Assembly (NCBI GenBank): GCA_017428765.1
Contig: JAFRQF010000018.1
Location: 1 to 55,839 of the forward strand
Origin: Erysipelotrichaceae bacterium
Lineage (GTDB): Bacteria; Bacillota_I; Bacilli_A; Erysipelotrichales; Erysipelotrichaceae
Length of the DNA stretch: 55,839 nucleotides
Direction of reading: 5' to 3'
Shown: piece by piece, positions 7,492 through 15,320 of the stretch
Layout: every line of letters begins with the position of its first letter
How positions within the stretch are numbered: position 1 is the first letter of the stretch
Notes under the pieces: model-generated
Seen by the model: only the letters and a program-made list of their open reading frames with translations
What the model was told of the DNA's origin: nothing
The model's database searches: none
Made by a program: the position numbers and the translations under genes

Positions 7492-10400
7492 ATGGAAACA
7501 AATAAAAATAATATCTGGGACGTTCTTGGGATCGAAGCGACAAAAGACGAAAAGAAGATCAGGGATGCTTACCGCGAAAAGCTTTCCGTGACCAATCCGG
7601 AAGATAAGCCGGAGGAATTCAAGCAGCTGAGAAGCGCATACGAACAGGCGCTGGATCATGCAAGAAGGCCCGAAGAAACGGAAGATGAAGACAGACAGAT
7701 CGACGCATGGCTCAGACAGCTGAGCGACATTTATAACGATTTCGCCAAACGCAAGAATGTGGAATACTGGGAAGAACTGTTCTCACAAGATATCTGCAAG
7801 AGCGTATCCGGACATATGAAAACGGAAGACGAACTGCTGCGTTTTCTGATGGAGTTCTATTTCGTCGGTCATGACGTTTTTCTGTGCATGGACAGATATT
7901 ATTCCTTCATGGAAAGAAAAGAAGAACTCTACGAAAGATATCCGCGCGATTTCATCAACAGGGTCATCATCGACGGCATACTTTATGACGATTACCTGCC
8001 TATGATGATGTTTGTCCCGGGCGAGGATGGGCAGGAGTGTCAGAAGTATCTCAACATCTATCGCAGCATCACCTTAGACGAAAGCAGTAAAGACAAGGTG
8101 GAAGAGCTGCTGCGTCTGAAAGAAAGACACCCCTATGGCGATGCCTGGACCAGTGTCTGGAAGATCCGCTTTGAAGATCCGAAGTACATTGCGGATCTGG
8201 AAAAGATCGCCGAAACATATGAAGAAGATCTGCAGATCGGCACATTGCTGGCAGGCGAATACTATTACGCCAGGGAATATGAAAAAGCCGAACAGGTATG
8301 CCAGAGACTTTCAGAGAAACACAAGGACAGCATCCGCCTGCGCCGTCTGTATACGGATGTTCTTGAAGCGGAAGAAAAATACGATGAAGCCGTCAAACAG
8401 ATCAACGAGATCATGCGGCTGGCGGATGGCGAAGTGAAGATCCTTGCGGAGATGAGTGAGAGAAGGAAACAGATCAACCCTCTCATCATCGAGCGCAAGA
8501 AGGAACATCTCAAAGAACACCCTGAGGACGTTCAGGCAAAGATCGACCTGATCTGGGCCTGTATTCAAAACAATCTGAGCAAGGAAGCGGAAGAACTGTT
8601 CTCCACTATGACCAAGGAAGAGATGCCCGCTTTTGATTACTACAACACCGCTTCCAATCTTACCTACTTCAACAAGGACTATGCCAAAGGCATCGACGCA
8701 CTGAAAAATCTGATCATTGCGATCGATGAACTGCCTGAGGACAGCGAGAAGAACATCTCCCGCAAGAAGAGAAAAGACGAAATGTACAGGCGGATGGCCT
8801 ACTTCTATCAGGAACTGGGTGATGAGGACAATATGGACCGGGCCTATGAGAAGGCCTTGGAATTTGCGGAAGACAAAGGGGCCGTCCTTACAAGCATGGC
8901 GCAGAGCGCATTTCGAAACGAGAAGTATGAGAAGGCTTTGGAATATACGCAAAGGCTGATAAAAGAAAAACCCGATTCCGCCTTCGGGCATGCGCTTATG
9001 GCCTGGGCGTATTTCTATCTGCGCAGAGACCAGGAGGCCTTCGATGCCGTATCCAGGGCTTTGGAAATGGATGGCAGCGATATCGGTCTTTACCTTTTGA
9101 AGATCAGGATACTGATGCGAAACAACGCCTTCGAAGAAGCGGAAAACGTCGTTGAATTCCTGGAATCCTACGATCTGAAAGAGGATCCGTCGGTCCTTTA
9201 TGCCAGAGGACTTCTTTGCAGGCAGAAAGACAACGATGCCCGGAAGGCAAAGGAATACTTTGAAAGATCACTGGAAAAGATCGGTGACAACGGCGCCGAC
9301 TATGCCATGACCGACGACATCTATCTCAGACTTCTGTATATCGAAGGAGAGACCCTTGACGGCAAGGTCAAGGAAGACCGCGACAAGATGATGGAGATCT
9401 GTGAGAAGGGTCTTTCATTCAACCCGAGAAACAGAGACCTGCTCGAATACAAGGGCTGGCTGCTGATGATGGACAACCGGACGGAAGAGTCTTTGAAGAT
9501 CTATCTGGATCTGGAAAAATATAAGGATCATTCGGGATACATCGATCATCAGATCGGACGTCTTTACTACAAGGATCTGAAATACAAGGCGAAAGAGAGC
9601 CGCGATCATTTCCTGAAAGCTTTGGAGAAAGGCTATGATCAGGGCGGAGACTTTTATGTCGGCATGTGCGAACTCTACATGAATCATCCGGATGAGGCCG
9701 AACGCGCATTTCTGACCCTGAAAGAAAAGGAACCGGATTCGGTCGATCCTTACGAACGTCTGATCAGCGTATACCAGATGAAGAACGACCTGGACAAGGC
9801 ACAGGAGTATGCGGATAAGCTCCTGGAAGTCAGCAAATACGAAAATCTGAACTACTACATCGAGAACGTCCAGATCTTGTGCATGCGCAAGGAATATCAG
9901 AAGGCCGTGAAACTGCTGAAAGAGGCCGAAAAGAAGTTTGACCGTCCGTTAAAGAGACGGATCTTTGATGTCTTCTTACAGGCGGGCATGTATAAGGAAG
10001 CGGAGAGAGAACTCTGGAAGTGGAAATGGGATGGCGAATACTACGATGCCCAGATCACTTTGAATATCCTGAAGGGAAACTTCAAAAAAGCGGAACACCT
10101 GATGAACAGTCACGGGAACGCCATAGAAGAACGGCAGAGGAACGTTCTGTCCCACATGGTGTATATGGAAAAAGAAGACTATGTAAAAGACGAGGAACAC
10201 CTGTCCGCATGGAAGAAGATCGCCATCGAGAAAAACAACGATCTTGCCCAGGTCTATGAGCACCTCGCCTTCAACGCCTTCCATCGCGGCGATGCGAAGA
10301 TGCAGCAGGAATATGCACAAATGGCAATGGAAGAAAACGAAAAAGACCTGGAGAAGTATTCCCTGCAGAAGACTCTGTACATGGTCAGAAAGTACAGGAT

Positions 10401-10653
10401 ACTTTCGCTGCTGGGAAGAAAGAAGGAAGCCGAAGAACTGGCACTCAGGATCAGAAAGATGCCGTTATGCGATCATTGCCGCTATTGCCGATGCAAAGAC
10501 CTGGAAGCTTTTGAAATGGAAGCTGCCGAAGTAGAGGGCGATCATAAGAAGGCTCTTGAACTGGCCGGGAAAGGTCATGAGGACTGGCCGGATGAGGAAG
10601 ATTTCGTCATCACGATGAGCCGGATGGAAAGAAAGGTGAAGAAAGAATGCTGA
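7492..10653 (+). CDS. J-domain-like plus TPR-repeat protein, partner of Hsp70
   Basis: A 1053-residue cytosolic protein. Residues 6-55 form a J-like domain ('IWDVLGIEATKDEKKIRDAYREKL', shown here in two parts: IWDVLGIEATKD and EKKIRDAYREKL). The HPD tripeptide that stimulates Hsp70 ATPase is NPE (35-37). The rest is a long array of TPR-like helix pairs (for example 'AEQVCQRLSEKHKDS', 'KALEYTQRLIKEKPDSA') with a Cys/His cluster 'CDHCRYCRCKD' near the end. It overlaps the Hsp70 gene by 7 nt (ATGCTGA), so translation is coupled. E. coli HscC is likewise paired with J-like DjlB/DjlC proteins. No SD is seen; a TAGAAT at 7478-7483 lies only 8 nt before the ATG, so the mRNA may be nearly leaderless. 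Confidence 0.75.
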   Translation: METNKNNIWDVLGIEATKDEKKIRDAYREKLSVTNPEDKPEEFKQLRSAYEQALDHARRPEETEDEDRQIDAWLRQLSDIYNDFAKRKNVEYWEELFSQDICKSVSGHMKTEDELLRFLMEFYFVGHDVFLCMDRYYSFMERKEELYERYPRDFINRVIIDGILYDDYLPMMMFVPGEDGQECQKYLNIYRSITLDESSKDKVEELLRLKERHPYGDAWTSVWKIRFEDPKYIADLEKIAETYEEDLQIGTLLAGEYYYAREYEKAEQVCQRLSEKHKDSIRLRRLYTDVLEAEEKYDEAVKQINEIMRLADGEVKILAEMSERRKQINPLIIERKKEHLKEHPEDVQAKIDLIWACIQNNLSKEAEELFSTMTKEEMPAFDYYNTASNLTYFNKDYAKGIDALKNLIIAIDELPEDSEKNISRKKRKDEMYRRMAYFYQELGDEDNMDRAYEKALEFAEDKGAVLTSMAQSAFRNEKYEKALEYTQRLIKEKPDSAFGHALMAWAYFYLRRDQEAFDAVSRALEMDGSDIGLYLLKIRILMRNNAFEEAENVVEFLESYDLKEDPSVLYARGLLCRQKDNDARKAKEYFERSLEKIGDNGADYAMTDDIYLRLLYIEGETLDGKVKEDRDKMMEICEKGLSFNPRNRDLLEYKGWLLMMDNRTEESLKIYLDLEKYKDHSGYIDHQIGRLYYKDLKYKAKESRDHFLKALEKGYDQGGDFYVGMCELYMNHPDEAERAFLTLKEKEPDSVDPYERLISVYQMKNDLDKAQEYADKLLEVSKYENLNYYIENVQILCMRKEYQKAVKLLKEAEKKFDRPLKRRIFDVFLQAGMYKEAERELWKWKWDGEYYDAQITLNILKGNFKKAEHLMNSHGNAIEERQRNVLSHMVYMEKEDYVKDEEHLSAWKKIAIEKNNDLAQVYEHLAFNAFHRGDAKMQQEYAQMAMEENEKDLEKYSLQKTLYMVRKYRILSLLGRKKEAEELALRIRKMPLCDHCRYCRCKDLEAFEMEAAEVEGDHKKALELAGKGHEDWPDEEDFVITMSRMERKVKKEC

Positions 10654-12353
10654 TAGGGATAGACCTGGGAACGACCAACTCGCTTGCCGCCTGTTACAGA
10701 AACGGCAAAACGGAGATCATCGTCAATCGCCTGGGAAAAAAGATCACACCATCCGTCGTCAGCATCGACGATAACGATCATATCCTGGTCGGCGAGACGG
10801 CAAGAGAATACGGCATCCTGCACCCCGAAAGGTCAGCAGCGGTCTTCAAGCGGGCCATGGGTACCAGCAAGACCTTCGATCTGGGACAGCACAGCTTTTC
10901 GGCTGAGGAACTGTCTTCTTTCGTCCTTCGTTCATTGAAGGAGGACGCAGAGACCTGCCTTAATGAAAAGGTCGATGAAGCGATCATTTCCGTTCCGGCA
11001 TATTTCAATGACAAACAGCGCAAGGCAACAATAAGAGCCGGTGAACTGGCAGGATTGAAAGTCAGCAGGATCATCAATGAACCGACGGCCTCGGCCATCG
11101 CCTACGGCATCGGAAATAAAGGCAAGAGCGAACGCTGTCTGGTCCTCGATCTGGGCGGCGGGACCTTCGATGTGACGGTGCTTGAATACTATAAGAACAT
11201 CATGGAAGTCTACGCGATCGCCGGAGACAACTTTCTGGGCGGCGAAGACTTCACACAGGTCCTGTTTGAAATGTTCATGAAGAGGACGAAGCTCGATCAG
11301 GAAGTGATCAGCTTCCGCGATCTCAAACTGATCCTGAAATCCGCAGAACAGGCCAAGTGTTCTTTCTGCGACAGCGACATCGTCCTGATGAACGTGACGG
11401 TCGCGGGAAAGAAATATGCGGAAACTTTTGATCTGAACGAATACGAAGCGAAATGTACGGATCTTCTGGAGAAATTCAGAAAGCCGATCGAAAAAGCCCT
11501 GAACGACGCCCGTATCACACTGAACGATCTGGATGAAGTCTTACTGACCGGCGGCGCCATCCGCCTTCCGATCATAAAGAAATATGTCCGAAGGATCTGC
11601 AATATGGAACCTGTTTCTTTTGCACAGCCGGAAGAGTCGGTCGCTGTCGGAGCCGCTTTGCAGTGTGCGATGAAGGAAAGAAAAGAACAGGTCGAAGAAG
11701 TCGTCCTGACTGACGTCTGCCCTTTCACGCTGGGAACTTCCGTCATCAGAGACAACGGATCCTTTGAGATCCCGGGCGTGTATCTGCCGATCATCGAAAG
11801 AAACACGGTCATTCCGGTCAGCAGAAAACAGATCGTCTATACCGCGCATGACAACCAGAAATATGTCGATGTAAAGATCCTTCAGGGAGAAAGCCGCATC
11901 GCCGACAACAACATCCTTTTAGGCAAACTGACGGTGGAAGTGCCTGTTGGCCCGAAGGGTCAGGAAGCGATCGAAGTCACCTATACCTATGACATCGATG
12001 CCTTGCTGGAAGTGGAAGTCAAAGTCCTGTCGACCGGTGTAACAAAAAACGCCGTCATCCATGATGAAGAAAAGAAAGAAAGCGAAGAAGAAAAGACCAG
12101 CAGAGCCAAGAGGCTGGAATATCTCAAATTCAATCCGCGCGAGGACGAGGAAAACATGCTGGTAATGTTAAGGGCAGACAGGATCTATGAAGAGTCTCTG
12201 TCCTCAGACAGGAAAGCGATCGAAGAACTTATCGGGGAGTTCCAGAAAGCTCTCGATGAGAAAAACATCATGATGATCGAGATCAGCAAAAAGAAACTGA
12301 CAGAACTTCTCGACGAGATCGAAGACGGCAAGAGCGATCAGTTCATCGCGTAA
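10647..12353 (+). CDS. Hsp70 chaperone, HscC-like
   Basis: A 568-residue Hsp70 with all ATPase signatures: 'GIDLGTTNS' at 4-12, 'EPTASAIAYG' from residue 145, 'DLGGGTFD' at 168-175 and 'LTGGAIRLP' before the substrate-binding half. It is shorter than housekeeping DnaK (about 610-640) and lacks a long lid tail, like HscC. It is co-translated with the J-like/TPR protein upstream, and no grpE or dnaJ follows, so this is a specialised chaperone pair rather than the main DnaK. It acts in the cytosol on unknown clients. Confidence 0.8.
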   Translation: MLIGIDLGTTNSLAACYRNGKTEIIVNRLGKKITPSVVSIDDNDHILVGETAREYGILHPERSAAVFKRAMGTSKTFDLGQHSFSAEELSSFVLRSLKEDAETCLNEKVDEAIISVPAYFNDKQRKATIRAGELAGLKVSRIINEPTASAIAYGIGNKGKSERCLVLDLGGGTFDVTVLEYYKNIMEVYAIAGDNFLGGEDFTQVLFEMFMKRTKLDQEVISFRDLKLILKSAEQAKCSFCDSDIVLMNVTVAGKKYAETFDLNEYEAKCTDLLEKFRKPIEKALNDARITLNDLDEVLLTGGAIRLPIIKKYVRRICNMEPVSFAQPEESVAVGAALQCAMKERKEQVEEVVLTDVCPFTLGTSVIRDNGSFEIPGVYLPIIERNTVIPVSRKQIVYTAHDNQKYVDVKILQGESRIADNNILLGKLTVEVPVGPKGQEAIEVTYTYDIDALLEVEVKVLSTGVTKNAVIHDEEKKESEEEKTSRAKRLEYLKFNPREDEENMLVMLRADRIYEESLSSDRKAIEELIGEFQKALDEKNIMMIEISKKKLTELLDEIEDGKSDQFIA

Positions 12354-12530
12354 CGGGATATAGTAACTGAAAACCCAAAAAAGCTCTGTCAGAATAAAAA
12401 TATACGTAGGTAACAATCATTTAAGTGATACAGGCCTTTTTGGCCTGCGAGAAAAAAACGGAAATAAGAAGATCTCTGTGTTTTCGTCAAAGAGAAAGAG
12501 TACTAAAGAGTAAAAAACATGAAAAACGAA

Positions 12531-12557
12531 AAAAGTCCTTTGCATAAGGACTTTTTT
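12531..12557. terminator. Bidirectional terminator
   Basis: AAAAGTCCTT (12531-12540) pairs with AAGGACTTTT across TGCAT, with T-runs on both strands. It ends the J-protein/Hsp70 operon on the plus strand and the DUF2812-side genes on the minus strand. Bases 12354-12530 contain a small hairpin (CAGGCC-TTTTT-GGCCTG, 12431-12447) and no gene. Confidence 0.7.
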
Positions 12558-12590
12558 GCTGCACAAAGATGTATCTGATATATCTTTGAT

Positions 12591-12701
12591 CTAAAGGTGT
12601 TTCTTATCGAACTGCGCAACGTCATCACGCTTCACTTCATCGGGCTTCTTTGCGGCATAGATGACAAAGATCATAAGCAGGATACGAAAAAACACAGCCA
12701 T
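12591..12701 (-). CDS. Small membrane ORF, 36 residues, downstream of the DUF2812 gene
   Basis: ATG (12701) to TAG (12591-12593) encodes a 36-residue peptide. It has a hydrophobic N-terminal helix ('AVFFRILLMIFVIYA') and a charged tail ('KKPDEVKRDDVAQFDKKHL'). The start codon sits in the GATG loop of a hairpin (12690-12711) and no SD is visible. The same frame stays open upstream past the DUF2812 stop and reads 'IEQAEEDLTGRNTA', so it may instead be the frameshifted C-terminus of the DUF2812 protein. A terminator follows at 12531-12557. The function is unknown. Confidence 0.45.
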   Translation of the reverse strand: MAVFFRILLMIFVIYAAKKPDEVKRDDVAQFDKKHL

Positions 12702-12711
12702 CGCTGTGTTT
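12690..12711 (-). terminator. Hairpin with T6, overlapping the start of the 36-residue ORF
   Basis: On the minus strand AAACACAGC-GATG-GCTGTGTTT is a perfect 9-bp stem with a tetraloop, followed by TTTTC. It has the form of an intrinsic terminator for the padR-DUF2812 operon. The loop contains the ATG of the small ORF, so it could instead control translation of that ORF. Confidence 0.55.
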
Positions 12712-12739
12712 CGACCGGTAAGATCTTCTTCTGCTTGTT

Positions 12740-13255
12740 CTATTCTCTTAATTCTCTTTCGTTTTCCAGGTATTCGATCTTTCCCTGTAATCTGCCTACA
12801 CCGTACATAAGCAGGGTCGCTACCAGCAGGTTCATTACGGCCGTAAAGGAATTGGCATCACCGATCAGCAGGTTGGCGACGCCAATCAGAAGATTCGCAA
12901 AGCCTAAGGTCAGGATCATCTTGTGGATCTTGCTGAGATGCGAGATCCTTGAATCGAGATCGGAAAAGATATCGAATCTTCCCAGTCTGCTTTCCTTGCG
13001 GAAATAGATCCACTGCAGGACTCTGCCGATGTATTCCGCACCGGTCTGTTCCATGAAATTGATGTAGTCTTCATCATAAGGATGCATCTCCAGGCGGACC
13101 GTATATTCGTTGCTTTCCGTCCTTTCAAATGTATAGCGGCAATAGCCGACTTCAGCAAGTGTCCATCCGTTTGCGGCCATCTCGTTGAGCCAGCGTTCTT
13201 CTTTTTCAAAATCCCATACCCAGAACCATCTGTATTTCGTCATTCTTTCAGTCAT
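12740..13255 (-). CDS. DUF2812 membrane-associated protein
   Basis: A 171-residue protein. The N-terminal half matches the DUF2812 pattern ('KYRWFWVWDFEKEERWLNEM', then 'GWTLAEVGYCRYTFER'). Two hydrophobic segments follow at roughly 110-155, then a short charged tail. DUF2812 genes regularly accompany PadR regulators in Firmicutes, as here, where the start overlaps padR by 8 nt. The family has no known function; membrane sensing or stress adaptation under PadR control is only a guess. The charged coiled-coil-like tail stops at TAG 12740-12742, while the -1 frame continues into the small ORF. Confidence 0.8.
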   Translation of the reverse strand: MTERMTKYRWFWVWDFEKEERWLNEMAANGWTLAEVGYCRYTFERTESNEYTVRLEMHPYDEDYINFMEQTGAEYIGRVLQWIYFRKESRLGRFDIFSDLDSRISHLSKIHKMILTLGFANLLIGVANLLIGDANSFTAVMNLLVATLLMYGVGRLQGKIEYLENERELRE

Positions 13256-13571
13256 TGTTGTTTCCTTTCACGATCGCATCGCCGTTTGTGACGAGCTCTC
13301 TTAAACGTTCGATCTCCTCTTTCAGGATCTTCAGTCCCAAAGCGGTGATCTGATAATCCTTCTTCCGGCTTCCGTCTTCTACGGGAAGCTGGGTGATCCA
13401 TCCCTTTTCCACCATGGAATTCAGCGCCCCATACAAGGTCCCGGCAGCGAGATGGACTCTTCCCCTGGACAGGCTTTCCACTTCCTGCATGATCCCGTAG
13501 CCGTGCTGCGGATCATAAAGCGAAAGCAGGATGTAATAGGTCGCTTCCGTAAGTACTATGTTTTCCGGCAT
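13248..13571 (-). CDS. PadR-family transcriptional regulator
   Basis: A 107-residue winged-helix protein of the short PadR type. It shows 'TEATYYILLSLYDPQHGYGIMQEVE' (DNA-binding start), then 'LAAGTLYGALNSMVEKGWI' (recognition helix and wing), and 'GSRKKDYQITALGLKIL' (wing). AGGAGG lies 7 nt before the ATG. It is the first gene of an operon with DUF2812. The promoter carries two near-identical palindromes, one in the -35/-10 spacer, which indicates autorepression. PadR proteins usually respond to small aromatic or antimicrobial compounds. Confidence 0.88.
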   Translation of the reverse strand: MPENIVLTEATYYILLSLYDPQHGYGIMQEVESLSRGRVHLAAGTLYGALNSMVEKGWITQLPVEDGSRKKDYQITALGLKILKEEIERLRELVTNGDAIVKGNNND

Positions 13572-13594
13572 CGATATCCTCCTATATTGTCAAA

Positions 13595-13648
13595 CGATAT
13601 ATCGTCTCTCGATATATATACTATATCGTCATCCGATATAGTTGTCAA
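13595..13648 (-). promoter_or_regulatory. padR promoter with two operators
   Basis: On the minus strand TTGACA (13643-13648), 17 nt, then TATAGT (13620-13625) form a near-consensus promoter. The perfect repeat ACTATATCG-N5-CGATATAGT (13620-13642) fills the spacer and the -10 element. A second repeat ATATATCG-N5-CGATATAT (13597-13617) covers the start-site region; the two centres are 24 bp apart. Two dimers bound here would block polymerase. The 13649-13723 stretch shows no gene. Confidence 0.8.
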
Positions 13649-13723
13649 GCATCATTTCACAAAAAAGATCTGCAATGATCATACGGCATCGGGCGAAGCT
13701 GATCTGAATTCAAAACAACTGAA

Positions 13724-13755
13724 AACGGCAGACGTTTTCAAGGGAGTCTGCCGTT
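13724..13755 (-). terminator. Terminator of the Ig-like/propeller genes
   Basis: AACGGCAGAC and GTCTGCCGTT pair perfectly (13724-13733 with 13746-13755). On the minus strand the stem is followed by TTCAGTTGTTTTG. It lies 30 nt beyond the stop of the 13786 gene. Confidence 0.6.
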
Positions 13756-13785
13756 GTCTTTCGTGTTTCAGATATGAATGAAGTC

Positions 13786-14235
13786 TTACGCGATCTTCAG
13801 ATCGTAATAGAAAGTAAAGCTGTCTGATTCCGGAGAATAATCTTCCACCACTTCCGGTGACAGTTCTTCCCCGTTCACGAACAGATCGACGGGATCATTG
13901 AACATATATCCCGGAGCGGCTTTTACCTTGCCGAAGACCGTGTAGGATTTGCCAGACTGTATCCGGACATCGGAATAATAGACGAGCGTATTGTATGTCT
14001 TGTAGTAGGCTTCCGGCCTCAGAGTGCCATTGACACAGACGGTGTCGATGGAATAGTTTTCGGATCCTGAAACGATCTCAGGAACGGGAGACTGGTCATA
14101 TCCGTAAGGATCTTTGCAGGTGATGAGAGTCCCGGTCTTTGGCTGAAGTATCGTCAGTTCGACGGTCTCTATGACTTCTTTCTCGTCCTGATCCTCTTCG
14201 CTGACGATGTTTTCTTGTGTTTTATCTTCTTTCAT
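13786..14235 (-). CDS. Ig-like-domain protein without signal peptide
   Basis: A 149-residue acidic protein. After about 25 charged residues it shows a beta-rich module ending 'SGKSYTVFGKVKAAPGYMF' and 'DLFVNGEEL'. This pattern is common in bacterial Ig-like repeats of gut Firmicutes (GKTYT...GYxF...VxVNG). Such repeats are normally found in secreted or cell-wall proteins, yet no signal peptide or membrane helix is present. GGAGG lies 8 nt before the ATG. It follows a lipoprotein gene on the same strand with a 40-nt gap, so co-transcription is possible. It may be a fragment of a larger surface protein or a genuine cytosolic protein. The function is unknown. Confidence 0.6.
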   Translation of the reverse strand: MKEDKTQENIVSEEDQDEKEVIETVELTILQPKTGTLITCKDPYGYDQSPVPEIVSGSENYSIDTVCVNGTLRPEAYYKTYNTLVYYSDVRIQSGKSYTVFGKVKAAPGYMFNDPVDLFVNGEELSPEVVEDYSPESDSFTFYYDLKIA

Positions 14236-14275
14236 GGATCTGCCTCCTGATCTGATGGGTTTTAACTGATATAAA

Positions 14276-15208
14276 TCATCTTTCTTTCATATCATAGATG
14301 AAGACCTCGTGTATCTCTTCGTCGTAACCTTCGTAAAAGCCTTTCGGCATGCCCAGGATGATGCGTGCACCGCGGTTGTAGACCAGAAGGAACTGCTTTG
14401 TTTCTTTGTTGAAGGTCAGCCCTTCGATCTCTCCCTGCAGTATGACATCATCGAAGGTGCGTTCCAGAACGACGTTGGCTGATGTCTTGTCTTCGCCCAC
14501 GTTGATGCGGTACATGTGGTCGGGATCGTTGTCATCCGCCACACCGTCATCGCAAGTCACATAGAGGGAACCGTCATAATAAGCGATCCCCTGCAGCCAT
14601 TCGGGATAGGGCTGCAGATGCATCCTGCCGAGATATTCCGTCGAATCCAGATCGTACATGTAGAGATAGGAGCTGGATTCGTTGTCGATCCAGGACGTCA
14701 TATAGACGATGCGGGAATCGTAGTCGACAGCGATGCCCGAACATTCCTGCTGTCCCGTTTCAGCGTTGAACGGGAAGACCCGTTTCAGCTGCAGCGTATC
14801 GCCGTCATATACGGCGACCTGAATGTTCTTCCCCACGCCGTCCACAAAATATTCGACACCGAGGTAGAGCTCGTTGTTGTAGACATCGATATCGCCGATG
14901 TGGTTCACTTCGATCTCATAGCCTTTGAAAGGCTCTTTGTTTTCCGCAACGACATTGAAATCCTTATCGTATTTCGTTAAAGTTGTCGATCCGCTGACCC
15001 AGTAGAAGTCCCCTTCGCTGCATATGCCCTGGCGTCCGTTGACTCTTTTGACATCACTTAATTCATAGCGATATTTCGGTAACATCGCCTTATCGTCATC
15101 TTCCGGACGAAGGATGGTTCCGGTCTCAGGTGAGGCTTTTGTGCAGCCGCAAAGAAGAAACAGCATTGTCAGAATGATCCATTTGTTTTTTATATTTTTC
15201 ATATACAT
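14276..15208 (-). CDS. Beta-propeller-like lipoprotein
   Basis: A 310-residue protein with a lipoprotein signal ending in LLCGC (Cys22); the start could also be the ATG two codons later. The mature part has repeated blades of the type 'GICSEGDFYWVSGS', 'GDIDVYNNELYLGVEY', 'GIAVDYDSRIVYMTS', 'GIAYYDGSLYVTCDD' and 'GLTFNKETKQFLLVYN', as in SMP-30/NHL or YncE-like propellers. It should be anchored to the outer face of the membrane. Such propellers bind ligands or proteins; no catalytic residues can be assigned. It diverges from the yjjI-yjjW operon. Confidence 0.65.
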   Translation of the reverse strand: MYMKNIKNKWIILTMLFLLCGCTKASPETGTILRPEDDDKAMLPKYRYELSDVKRVNGRQGICSEGDFYWVSGSTTLTKYDKDFNVVAENKEPFKGYEIEVNHIGDIDVYNNELYLGVEYFVDGVGKNIQVAVYDGDTLQLKRVFPFNAETGQQECSGIAVDYDSRIVYMTSWIDNESSSYLYMYDLDSTEYLGRMHLQPYPEWLQGIAYYDGSLYVTCDDGVADDNDPDHMYRINVGEDKTSANVVLERTFDDVILQGEIEGLTFNKETKQFLLVYNRGARIILGMPKGFYEGYDEEIHEVFIYDMKER

Positions 15209-15320
15209 TACCCGGATTGATTATATCATTCAAAGAAGGCCTTTGAGCAGTGAACGGCGATGCGAAAACAAAGCGCAAATGAAGATATAAAGTATAATGG
15301 AAACGGAAAGAAGGTGCCCT

